From NCBI GenBank assembly GCA_000231825.2, contig JH720399.1, forward strand, positions 62,001 through 126,000: a stretch of DNA of 64,000 nt. The letters are read 5' to 3'. Below the pieces are notes generated by a model that made no database searches, was not told the origin of the DNA, and worked only from the letters and a program-made list of their open reading frames with translations. The DNA is from Tetrahymena elliotti 4EA (taxonomy: Eukaryota > Ciliophora > Oligohymenophorea > Hymenostomatida > Tetrahymenidae). The position numbers and the translations under genes are program-made. Each line of letters opens with the position of its first letter. Position 1 is the stretch's first letter. Below, one piece after another: positions 1-10,220 of this stretch.

Positions 1-168
1 ATAGAAAGCAAAGCTTTCGGATTTTGGAAATAAGATTTATTGTAAATATTTATTCTTAAGAAAATAAAAAATTGATTTAGACAGCTAGAATATAATCTTC
101 ACTTCCAATATTTTTATTTAATTTTTACATATGTTCAAGTAACTGCTATATCGATTTAGTGTTTCTAT

Positions 169-936
169 TCATTTACAGTAAAGATTTTGCTAAATTTAAG
201 TTTATGATGATTAATGTAAATTAAGAAGAAAGTTATTGATTGGTCGAATCTATTCAAAAGATTTGATTGGTTGGTCTAAAAATTTTTGAATTAAAAAAAT
301 TAGAAATTAATAAATAATAATGAATTTCGTGTAAGAAGATAAAATTTAGTTCAAAAAAACTGACAAAAAAATTGTTTAGAAAAGCAAGAACTAAAATAAA
401 AAAGTTAAATTTCGCTTCAACTAAATATTTAGATATAAATAGCTTGAAATATATTTACTTTTAAGATAAATAGAGTCTATATTGGATGCGAATATGTGTA
501 ATTTGAATATACATACTTGAGAATATAAGAGAGTCTAATATTTTATTATTGATGCTTATTGAAATGAATGTCTTAATAATTAGAAAGAGAAAGTAGTACA
601 TAATTGAAGTGCCAGTTGATTAGTATTTAATTAGTATGAATTGCATTATAAAAATAAAATACTTATCTAACATAATTGATTTTGCAATTATCTAAAGGAA
701 AAAGTATAAAAAATACTATCATTTCTTGACCTTACAAACAAATTCTCAAAAAAGCAACAAAATAAATAGCTTAGATTATATATATACTATTATACTATCT
801 ATAAATTAATTAAAACAAAACAAACGCGAATTTTTTTTTACAAACTACCAATTTCAATTTCTGCTGCTGTTACTTCTAAACCGCTCAAATCTTCTAAAAT
901 AGTTTTAGACTTACTGTCCAATTAAGCAATTAGCAT
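169..936 (-). CDS. Tentative minus-strand ORF, function unknown
   Basis: With TAA/TAG read as Gln, an ORF opens at the ATG at 936-934 and runs to the TGA at 169-171 (255 codons). Only the first 30 or so residues look like real protein: MLIAQLDSKSK, then ILEDLSGLEVTAAEIEIG. This is the only GC-richer patch in the first kilobase. After about position 840 the translation turns into low-complexity, AT-driven sequence, so the true exon may end near 845 at a donor (GTAGTTT or GTAAAAA) and the gene may continue beyond the window edge. It would be divergent from the TBC gene that starts about 200 bases away. I do not recognise the family. It could also be a chance ORF. Confidence 0.25.
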
Positions 937-1139
937 ATATAAAAAAGAATAAAATCAAATTTATAGTGTTTTAGAGTAGATCTTGATTAAAATTCAAATT
1001 TAGATTGAACACATTTGCTAAAAAAATAATTAGATAAATAAAAGTATTATTAGAATTAGGAAGCATTAAACTAGCTGCTTGCAAAAAATAGGATTTAAAT
1101 TATTGATTATAGTATTTGCTTGTTTGGTCTATTGCCTAA

Positions 1140-2731
1140 ATGAGCTTTTAAATTCAGAGGATTAGTGAAAAATTAAAATCTCAGTTCTCTAATGAGGATG
1201 GTAGCTCTCCAATATCTTAATTAGAAGATTAAGAAATAGATGACCAGAGTATGGTTTTCGGCGATATTGTAAAAAAATTTGAAAGAGTTAAAAAAAAGAA
1301 ACCAACTATTTAAAATTTTCTTAAATCGAGTCCTAAAAAATTAAATCCTCCTGACTTGATAAAACTCTCATTAGACAAGAAGAAGTGTTAGGCATTATTT
1401 GAAAAAGAGAAACTTTTTGAGTTCAGCTAAAGATCACTAAACCCAACTTAATATATGAATTATAAGAAAAAACAGTAATAAAATGGATCTCCAACTCCAA
1501 CACCAAAAAAGCATAGCAACAAAGTTATGCCAGAGCCAAAAACTGCATAAAATGGCAGCAATAACAGCAGCGAAATATTAACTTAAAGTTAGTAATTGTA
1601 AAAAAATTAAAATGCTTAAATATCACCTTTAGTTATTGCTTCAATCATAAAACTGTAGCAAGAGTAAGAAGTTCATGTATCATAATTGGATAAGATAGAT
1701 TTAGATTAAGTAAAATATTTATAATTAATTCTATTATTTTCCTTTCATTTTTCCTTAATATTGAGGGTTTTTTATAAAAATGATATCATTTCGATCAGTT
1801 TTAAGCTAGTAAAAATATTTATTTATTTACTGTTTTATATTATTTACAGTTTCTGAGCTAAGCCATGCAAAATTAACATCTAAACAGTTCTATTAAAAAA
1901 GACCTTAAGATTGCACTAGAACGAAAATTGATCAGTCAACACCATTATAGATAAGTAATCAATCTATATAATTAAATACTAAATTTAATTTATTTCCAAA
2001 TATAAATAGTTCTTCTTAGTTGGTACAAATGCATAAGTAATGATACATCAAAATTAAGGATACTATCAAGCATTACTAAAGCAAAGAGATTAATATCCAC
2101 CTTAGTACTTTGATAAAATTAAGCAAGTAAATTTTAATTATTAAGAATTTATCAAAAATTAATTAAAACATTTAATAGGATGTTTGCAGAAGTTTTGGAA
2201 ATGTGTAAAATGAGCAAAAAAGAATCAACGAAGAATAGTTGGACAACATACTAAGTGCAATAGCAATCAGAAACCCTTATATTCACTATTGTTAAGGAAT
2301 GAATTATATAGCTGTTTTCATTTTAAAATACATAACTAATGGAAATGAAGAAGAAACTTTTTGGATTTTTGTTTAGTTACTTGAATCTTTTTTGTCTTTA
2401 GAAATGTACAACAATTATGATTTCTTTCCTTATTACTTTAACATGCTTGAAGAATATCTTAAAATTGAGTTTTCAGATCTCTATGAAAAACTTAAAAAAC
2501 ATCATGTTCAATAATTATCCTTCCCATTCAGTGAAATGTTCACACTCTTCTCAAATTAAATTAAGCCTTAAGTAAATTTTATATTAATTTGCCTTTTTTT
2601 GCATAACATAGGTGTGTATCTTTAAAAATAAATTACCTATTTTCTTTTCATAAATTTTAAATTTTAAATTATTTGATACATTATTATTTTTCGACAAATT
2701 TGGAATTTTTTTACTCACAATTTTTTTTTGA
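1140..2731 (+). CDS. TBC (Rab GTPase-activating) domain protein
   Basis: Five exons are inferred: 1140-1709, 1850-1954, 2010-2126, 2179-2571 and 2612-2731. All junctions are GT..AG and keep phase. The start is the first ATG after an in-frame TGA at 1104. The first ~200 residues are Lys/Gln/Ser-rich and probably disordered. Exon 4 carries TBC hallmarks: DVCRSFGN matches the IxxDxxR arginine-finger motif, ILSAIAIRNP follows, and YCQGMN is the glutamine-finger motif. FSEMFTLFSNQI fits the following WFLTLF-type segment. Known TBC proteins stimulate GTP hydrolysis by Rab proteins in membrane traffic, and both catalytic fingers appear present. The C-terminal half of the domain (exon 5, ending in a Phe/Leu-rich stretch) is hard to match, so the end may be misplaced or the domain shortened. 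Confidence 0.7.
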
Positions 2732-3039
2732 ATGATTCTTTTTCATAAATTAAAGTCATGTTTTAGACTTAAAAAAATTTATAAGTGAATTCAGCATGAA
2801 AATACTTTAGAGTACAAATATTTTAAAAAGAAATACTTTAGATTTATTTCATTTTTAAAATGGGGTGCTTGAAAAATGTTTATCATACCAAAATATTTCT
2901 CATTTTTAATAATACATTTCAAAAACTATTTATTTGATAATTATTTTTATTAATTGCTACCAACCTTTTATTTTTATCTTGATATTTTTAATTTTATTAA
3001 TTTGTTTTTTTAAATATTTAAATAGATAACAATATAAAT
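2732..3039. other. AT-rich spacer
   Basis: The spacer between the TBC gene and the next plus-strand gene holds poly-T/A runs and no ORF I trust. A missing 3' exon of the TBC gene could lie here. Confidence 0.5.
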
Positions 3040-4512
3040 ATGGATAAACTTGATTCTATAAGGATAAAGAGCTCTTTTCAAAAGTATAATAACCCTTTTA
3101 AATATATTTAGAGTTTAGCTATCACAAGCAGATGATTTTGGTAATTAATATTTTATCAAATTAATTTTTAAATTGAGAAAAGAAGAATAATTAATATATA
3201 ATTAAAAATAGGCAGCATACACAAAATTATTGATCAAATAAAATAGTATGACAATTAAGCTGAGTTTTAAAGTGAATATGATAAATATTACATTAATAAA
3301 AGAGCATTTATGCAAGCATTTAATAAATATAGTGAAGAATAAAGATTTGAAAGTTAAGGAAATAAAAAAAATTAATTAGGTTTAAGTAAAATAAATTAAA
3401 AATGTAACTTGTAATCTCCAATTTGTTTTCATGTTTAATAAACAATAAAGCTATTAAATAGAAGCTTTTCCTACTTTATTTACAAAACAGCTAAAAATAT
3501 AGAAGTTACTTATCCTGATTATTTTAGTGCTGATAAATCTTAAAACGATTTCAATCAACTTCACTCTTAAAATTAGGCTATTTAATAAGAAAGCGAAAGT
3601 AATTAAGGTATTTAATAATAATAAAAGTAAGAAAGTACTCAGTAATAAATAGACTTGAATTTTAACCAATCTCCAAAAAAATAAAAATAATAAAATTAAT
3701 AAAACTAAAATCTAGCTGATTTTGAAAAATAAATTGTTACTGATAGTTTAGATAATTTACTAGTAGGAAGATTTTATCATATGTGCTAAAATAAGGAAAT
3801 TAGACAAAATGGTAGTATCTTAAAATCTACTTTATCACCAGCTAGAATAACAGAAAAATCTTAATTTAGATCTCCTTAATTTCTATCATTAAAGAAAGTA
3901 AATATTATTGAGAATGACGATTAAATAAATCAAGAAGATGAATCTTTATTAGATGCAGGAACTGACCCATTCCCTGTCTTTAAATAAACTACATCTGTAT
4001 TATCTCATCCTAACAGAGAAAAAAGTAAAACTCACTTTACTGTGTCAAATTTAGAAAGTAGCAATAATATAGAGCAAAGGAAGAAAGAGTTCACTTTTTA
4101 TAATTAAAATTACATCATTTATCACAAGAATGAGTAAGAATAAGAAAATGGAGATGATCAAGATGGAGATTTAACTGATATGTTTAATAACAAGAAAAAA
4201 TAAGGCTAAAGTCCTAAAAGAAGAAAAAGCATTACTTTGCATGATGAAGGTTAGGTTTTATAATCTTCAGCTAGTATTGAGAAAACTATAATTTAAAATT
4301 AATCTTTTAGTTAGAGTGGGTCTGGACATTCTTAAAATTAAGAAGAATAAGATTAAAATGATGATTCTCCTATGTAAATTAGGGAAAGAAGCAACTTTAT
4401 TCTGCTCAAAAGAAATAAAAACGATTAATTTACAATATAACTTCCTGCCTATACTTAATAATGCATCAAAGTTATGAATAATGGAGTTGAGTAAAAAATT
4501 TTGAAATATTGA
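3040..4512 (+). CDS. Q-rich hypothetical protein
   Basis: The inferred exons are 3040-3083, 3112-3140 and 3212-4512 (457 aa). The long last exon is clearly coding: it stays open with scattered TAA/TAG Gln codons and normal Asp/Glu/Ser composition until TGA at 4510-4512. Early residues read VQLSQADDFGSIHKII, then DQIKQYDNQAEF and KYYINKRAFMQAFNKYSEE, which look helical. A hydrophobic-aromatic stretch follows (CNLQSPICFHV, then FSYFIYKTAKN). The rest is acidic and Gln/Ser-rich, with basic patches such as PKRRKS. The 5' end is the weak part: the model needs a 28-base intron at 3084-3111, shorter than the other introns here, so an unseen upstream exon is possible. I recognise no domain. Confidence 0.6.
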
Positions 4513-5385
4513 ATATTTAAATACCCCATACTAAAAAACATATAATATATCCTAATTATAACAATAATCACAAAAATTATCACCATTTCAAATAATATTA
4601 AAAAAAAATTGATCTATTAACCAACCAAATTTTCTAAGTTTTGTTTATAATAAAATGTTATATTAAATTTAATTAAAATATGTATTTATAAGAAATCCTT
4701 AATTTACTTTATATGTAAATATGTTTATTTAATTATTAAAAATTATTTATGAAAATTAAAATTGACAATTCAGAATTATCAATTTTTTCAAATATTGATC
4801 TTCTGATTTTGATATTTTAGAATTTACTAAAGAATATCTCATGACATCTACATGCATATTCAAAAAACTGAAAGTTTTAATTTAATAGTCTATTCATAAT
4901 TGAGTTTTATAAAAATTTTTGAAGAAAAAAGATTAAGAAAGTTACAAAAACTCATGATTTATTTAATCAAAAATTTAAAAGAAACAATTACAAACTCATG
5001 GTATATGAAAAGATAAAATTATTTTATCAATTTCTAAATAAGTAATATTCTTTTTTGATTGATTCTCTAACCCTCTTCTTAATCAATAAAACAAAAACTA
5101 TTTTTTATATTTAGAATAAAAATTAAAATTAGAAAATTCAAATATAATTAAAATATTTTAAGAGATTTTTGTTTTTTTTTCTTCTAAAAAATAATCAATT
5201 AAGTATTTGAAAAAATAATTTTTAAAATAAGTGAATACTTATTTGTTTTATCTTGAATACATTATGTTTTAAAAATAATTTTTTTAATTATTTTATAAGT
5301 CATTATCTATTTTTAATACTAAATGTTATGAAAATATCATTTTTAAAAAAGCAATAATTTTAAGAAGTGATTAGCTTTTGGTATT

Positions 5386-5432
5386 TTAGAATAAATAAAA
5401 TTTTTGAATATTTCAATGATTTTTTATTCTAA
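5386..5432. repeat. Inverted repeat, GTPase-cluster hairpin copy 1
   Basis: TTAGAATAAA at 5386-5395 is the exact reverse complement of TTTATTCTAA at 5423-5432, giving a 10-bp stem and a 27-base loop. It is preceded by GCTTTTGGTATT, which is echoed before copies 2 and 3. Confidence 0.6.
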
Positions 5433-5657
5433 TAACAGATGAAATGATATCTCTATTTTTCCTTAAGATTTTAATTCTAAAATAGCTTTTCCCAACTAAT
5501 AAGATATTTTCTTACTGTTTATTGCTTTCTTACTTAAATTTAAATATACCTTAAAAATTAATAATATTTTTTGATGATTTGTCATTATGAAAGTCATTAT
5601 TTTAAAATATACATTTTTTACAATTTTGCTTTTGGGGATTTTAAATAAGAGAAAACT

Positions 5658-5713
5658 TTAGAATATTAATTTTTTATTAGAATTTTTCAAGAAATTCATT
5701 TTTAATATTCTAA
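5658..5713. repeat. Inverted repeat, GTPase-cluster hairpin copy 2
   Basis: TTAGAATATTA at 5658-5668 pairs exactly with TAATATTCTAA at 5703-5713 (11-bp stem, 34-base loop). GCTTTTGGGGATTTTAAA lies upstream, similar to the lead-in of copy 1. Confidence 0.55.
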
Positions 5714-5853
5714 TTAGATTTTCTTCAAAATTCTTTCAATAAATGGAATTAAGAATCAATAACTATTTTAGTATAAATACTGATTGATATTTGAAGGTTA
5801 AAAAATAAACAATAAATTAAAAAATTAAAAGTAAAATTTAAAAGATAAAAAAA

Positions 5854-8187
5854 ATGGGGTAAACATAATTAAAAGAAGTTAAGACCTCTTAGTAGATTAG
5901 CTAAAGCACAATTAGCAATTTAAATGAAGAATTTACTGAAAAAAAAGCAGAGTAATCATAATTTGTAAAAGTTATAAAAGATCATGACCATAGCTAAAGC
6001 ACCCTTTGCAAATTAGGTAAACATTTAACTTTTATGTTTGGTGATGGAAGAAACAATAGTAGAATGGATGATTCTTAATTCTTGAGATTTTTAGATAAGT
6101 ATTCAGATAATAAGATAAAGTTAATTATGGTTATAGGTGCATAGGGTACCGGAAAATCTACTTTTATGAACTTTTTGATATAGCAATATTATCAAGATGA
6201 AAATTGCAGAATTATTTATCGTTAAGGAAAAGGAATAACAAGTAAAACTCAAGGAATTTAATACTATTTCCGTGAAATCGAATATAACATAAATGATGAA
6301 ATAGTTATCTTTTTTGATTGTTAAGGTTTTGATTACTCAGATAATAATAGTGAAATGGAAATTCTTAGATTACTGATATGTTTAGTTGCAAGGTTATCTA
6401 CTTGTTTGTTTTATATGAAGGACAATAATAGATATTAAAAAGGATTTACAAAAACATTAGATTTACTTAAAGTTGATGATAAGAATACAGATAATTATCA
6501 TGACAATTTTATTTAAATAATTAACAAGAGTAATGGGGAATAAAATAATGAAGAAAATGATGAAGAATAGGATGAAGAATAGGATGAAGAATAGGATGAA
6601 GAATAGGATGAAGAATATGATGAAGAATAGGATGAAGAATATGATGAAGAAAAGGATGAAGTTTTAAATAAATCCAAATTTATTAAGTAATAATTCTTCT
6701 TAAATTGTTTCAGATACAAGAATCGCCAAATAGTAAATAACGAATAATTTCAGGAATATATAAAAGAGGTGAAAAAAATAAGTGAGTATTGTAGAGAATC
6801 TAAATATATTTCATCTAAACCAAACTGCTAAGCCTATGCTAGTGAATAAAAATGTAAAAGCTTTAAAGAAATCCTTATTTGTATTTTTTAAATTATTGAG
6901 AATAAAATGATAAAAAACCCTGAAATTTTTTTAGAAACTTTAGATAAGCAACTCAAACTTAAGTAAGAGTTCGAAAAAATAATGAAAACTATAATATAAA
7001 ATTATCAAGAAGGATATAAAATAAAATTAAAAAAATTCAATGAGCAAGTAGGTGATAACTATATTTCATCTATATCGTTTGATTTATTTAATTTAACTTA
7101 TCAAACAAAAATGGCGTAGGAAGTTGAAAGAAAATTTTTAATCGCTTAAGAAAAATGGGATTCAAATTTTAGAGAAGCCTTTAAGATAATAGTTGATCTT
7201 GATAGAGATTAAGATTATACAGAAGAAAAAAAATAGGAAATTATTGATAAATATATGAAATTAGATTCTCTTAAGCCCTAAGAAATTCGATTATTTGAGA
7301 ATTATATCTCTAAGATTAAAACCTAAGATTAAGTATAACGTGGAAGGTATTTCCTTTCTATGCTACTTTTGGGTTCTTCTGCTGGAGTAATAGCAACAGC
7401 AGATATAATGGTAACTGCTGGAATAATAATGATGATTGGAATAGGAACTTTAACTTTAGCTGGATCTTTAGTTGGTCTTGGAATTTTTGCATTTTATAAA
7501 ACTATTAGTTCATAAACAAGAAAAAAGAATTTTAAGAGCGTTACAGAAAAGCTTAAAAATAAATTTTATTAAAATATAACAAATAACTAATTTATAAGGG
7601 GAAATGAAGAGTAGAATTTGGTAAAAATAATTGAAATTTTATCATCTGAAATTTCACAGTATAAAACACTAATTTAAAATTAACAACTAGAAAATGAAAT
7701 AAATGAGATATCTTTTTTAATGATGTTAAATTTAATTTCAAAACCATTTGACTAAAAATCTTTGGAAGATTTGTAAAATTAACAGACGAATAGTCCTTAC
7801 TTAAAAGATATAAAAATCCTTCAGATTGCAACTAATTTAGCAAAAAGACTTCACCCAAATTAAATAATAGATCTCTTGAGAGTTTAGTCATCAGAAAATA
7901 TTAAAATAAATTGTGAAGATATCACAATAAATGACGAACTTATGAGTGTTGATTTTACTACTTATACACTGATGGAAAAATACAGTAGACAATTTTAAGA
8001 TTAGTAGTAGAATGAACTCTTCAAATGCTTGTTTGTACTTAAAAATAGAAATGAAGATTTGCTGATTAAGTTTGTCTGCCACACATATTTTGAAACATTT
8101 GTTCATTCTATTGACTTTGCTGAAAAAACTTTTGATCAAAATTTAATTGAAAAAATTCTTAAAATTTAAAAAAATATTTTATTATGA
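5854..8187 (+). CDS. P-loop GTPase with C-terminal membrane hairpin (GBP/atlastin-like), copy A
   Basis: This is a single uninterrupted frame of 777 aa ending at TGA 8185-8187, with start context AAAATGGGG. Residues 95-103 form a clean P-loop (GAQGTGKST). FFDCQGFDYS at about 153-162 sits where switch II (DxxG, here DCQG) belongs. These features suggest a dynamin/GBP/atlastin-type GTPase, but no classical NKxD motif is visible. Residues ~236-269 are an acidic DEEQ minisatellite absent from copy B. A long helical region follows, then two adjacent hydrophobic spans around 500-552 (FLSMLLLGSSAGV, then IMMIGIGTLTLAGSLVGLGIF). These look like a membrane hairpin, as in membrane-remodelling GTPases. 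The C-terminal ~200 residues are helical. It is closely related to the gene at 10221 and to the broken fragment at 8854. Function beyond GTP binding is inference. Confidence 0.75.
6559..6657 (+). repeat. 12-bp coding minisatellite (DEEQ/DEEY)n
   Basis: Tandem GATGAAGAATAG units, some ending in TAT instead of TAG, encode DEEQ or DEEY about eight times inside GTPase copy A. Copy B has no equivalent insert at this position, so the array arose after or during divergence. The reading frame is kept because the unit is a multiple of three. Confidence 0.85.
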
Positions 8188-8853
8188 TAAGGTAATATTT
8201 TTTATATAGTATTTACTCTTTATTAAATACATAGATGCTTTTTTTTGCAGTTAAAATAATGAGTAAAATAATTTATTTATCTAAATTTTTGATAAAGCTG
8301 AATTACTAGTTTTAAAAAAGTTATTCATCCAAAATAAATTGAAAAATTTAATTAAATAATCTCCTAGTACTTATTTTATTTTCTTTATGACAGAAAATTT
8401 GGATTTTAAATAATTTATAAAACCTAAAAACATGAAATCCTATCAAAAAAGAATCGATATAATTAAATAAACCAATTAGTTATTAGTTAATTTAGAAAAT
8501 TCTTTGTTTTCTTTTCAGCTTATTAGTACTTCAGAAGGATTAAAGATGTAATGGTAGTTGATGTAACATTAATAATGGCCTTATTTATTATTTAGTTTCA
8601 TTTCTAAGTTTAATAGCTATTTTAGAATTTAGTAAGACAGATAAATTAGTAAAAGTGAATTTTGAAAAGAAAATATTTGTGAGAATATTAATTTTTAAAA
8701 CTATTCAGTGAGAAGGTAAATTAGGAAAATTAGTTCCTGTTTTTTGATTATTCTTACAGATAAATTAAATATATTCTATTTAGATGTCTATCTTGTTTTC
8801 TAATTATTCATATACTTTTGTGATTTTACATTTTTTCATTTTAAATTTAAAAA
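8188..8853. other. Spacer between GTPase copy A and its broken fragment
   Basis: Mostly AT-rich. A 76-codon open frame at 8432-8662 (MKSYQKRIDIIKQTNQLL) is possible but unsupported. The 3' part (about 8770-8795, ATTCTATTTAGATGTCTATC) is nearly repeated at 12397 downstream of copy B, showing that 3' flank was included in the duplication. Confidence 0.45.
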
Positions 8854-9415
8854 ATGGGTCATGAAGAGTAGAATTTGGCAAAAATAATTGAAATATTATC
8901 ATCTGAAATTTCACAGTATAAAACACTAATTTAAAATTAAGAACTAAAAAATGAAATTAATGAGATATCTTTTTTAATGATGTTAAAGTTAATTTCAAAA
9001 TCATTTGACTTAAAATCTTTGGAAGATTTGTAAAATTAAAATCCTATAGCACTGACTTAAATGACCTTGAAATTGCAACTAATTTAGTAAAAAGGGAAAA
9101 TTAAATAATAGATCTATTAAGAGTTTAGTTATCAGAAAATGTTAAAATAAAATATAAAGATATCACTCTTTATAACAAACTACTCCTGACTTTTGTGTAT
9201 TGAATTTAATGATAGGTTGATGATAAAATAGAGGATACAATTATAAGATTAGTAGTAAAAGGAATTTTTAAAATGCTTGTTTGTACTTAAAAATAGAAAT
9301 GAAGGCCTGCTGATTAAGTTTATTTGCAACACTTATTTTGATATTTATGTTTAATCAATAGACTTCGCTGAGAAAATAATTGAGAGAATAAATTTAAAAA
9401 AATATTTTTTTATGA
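8854..9415 (+). pseudogene. Truncated, frameshifted C-terminal copy of the GTPase gene
   Basis: This segment is very similar to the 3' ~590 bases of GTPase copy A (7600-8187). It opens with ATGGGTCATGAAGAG, then follows NLAKIIEILSSEISQYKT closely. After about 9030 a deletion shifts the frame, so the ORF from 8854 ends at TGA 9187-9189 (111 codons). The original frame resumes downstream (CLFVLKNRNEGLLIKF, about 9275-9330) and ends with the parental YFF-like tail at 9413-9415. The entire GTP-binding region and membrane hairpin are missing. It could be a decayed tandem duplicate or the product of an internal deletion that kept the start codon. A short expressed peptide is possible but unlikely. 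Confidence 0.75.
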
Positions 9416-9692
9416 ATTAGCTTGTTTTTTATTCTATAAATCTTTTCTCTAAGTTTGTAACAGTAAGCAATATAGTGAGCTTTTCTTTGCAATATTTTTT
9501 ACCTGAGCATTATTCATGTTTATTAACAAGAGATTTGTTATAAATTCTAAAGTAGAGGCAAGTCTCATCACAATTAAATATATCTTCATTTTTATAATCT
9601 TTGCAAATCTTAATACTTTAAAATAATTTTTTAAATAATTTGATGTTTCGTCATTTAAAAAACAATTTTTAATAAAATTTGCTTTCGGTGTT

Positions 9693-9780
9693 TTAGAATA
9701 ATAAATAAAATATTAGAATATTTGGATTAATTAATTAGTATATTTCAATAATTTTTGTTTTTTATTCTAATAATAGATAG
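9693..9780. repeat. Inverted repeat, GTPase-cluster hairpin copy 3
   Basis: TTAGAATAA at 9693-9701 pairs with TTATTCTAA at 9772-9780 (9-bp stem, loop about 70 bases). The lead-in GCTTTCGGTGTT resembles GCTTTTGGTATT of copy 1, and TTTCAAT and the right arm are also shared. Confidence 0.55.
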
Positions 9781-10038
9781 ATAAATAACTAAACACTTGT
9801 AGATTTCATTGAAATTCTAAATTGAGAGATAGAGATATTTCAGAGTACCTCATGTTAAATGAAATAAGAAGATTTTATGATAATACTTCATTAAATAAAA
9901 AAAATTCTTCAAACCATGAGTTACTGGAGTGAAATAACTATTTTTTTTGTATTCATAAATTTAAGTGTGCCTTAAATATTTATCATTTTTGTTGGTATGG
10001 AATTATATTTTTGCCTGCAATATTTTTGTTTTGACTTT

Positions 10039-10090
10039 TTAGAATAAGCAAAATATTAGAAGATTTAAATTTTTCAAGTTTTTATTCTAA
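10039..10090. repeat. Inverted repeat, GTPase-cluster hairpin copy 4
   Basis: TTAGAATAA at 10039-10047 pairs with TTATTCTAA at 10082-10090. The element lies about 130 bases upstream of the start codon of copy B. Confidence 0.55.
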
Positions 10091-10220
10091 TGAAGAGTAC
10101 TGATTGTTCACAATTTTACTTAAAAATTCTAATTTCAATAAATTGAATTTAAAATCAATAGATGCTTCAAAATATTAATAGATATTTAATAAATTAAAAG
10201 AATCACAAATAATAAAAAAA

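Larger units (their letters stand above)
4513..5853. other. AT-rich spacer with two hairpin elements
   Basis: This 1.3 kb upstream of the first GTPase gene shows no credible coding. It contains two inverted repeats (5386-5432 and 5658-5713), annotated separately. The segment at about 5735-5770 resembles 10125-10160 upstream of the paralogue, so part of this flank seems to have been duplicated with the gene. Confidence 0.5.
9416..10220. other. Spacer upstream of GTPase copy B with two hairpin elements
   Basis: AT-rich, with no credible gene. It contains hairpin copies 3 and 4 and a stretch at about 10125-10160 resembling the 5' flank of copy A. Confidence 0.5.

Noticed and set aside
320..520. 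66-codon plus-strand ORF starting MNFVQEDKIQFKK
   Set aside because: Lys/Ile-rich AT-driven composition, no supporting context, and overlaps the tentative minus ORF.
8432..8662. 76-codon plus-strand ORF between GTPase copy A and the pseudogene
   Set aside because: Length is expected by chance when TGA is the only stop in AT-rich DNA; no similarity to the cluster seen.
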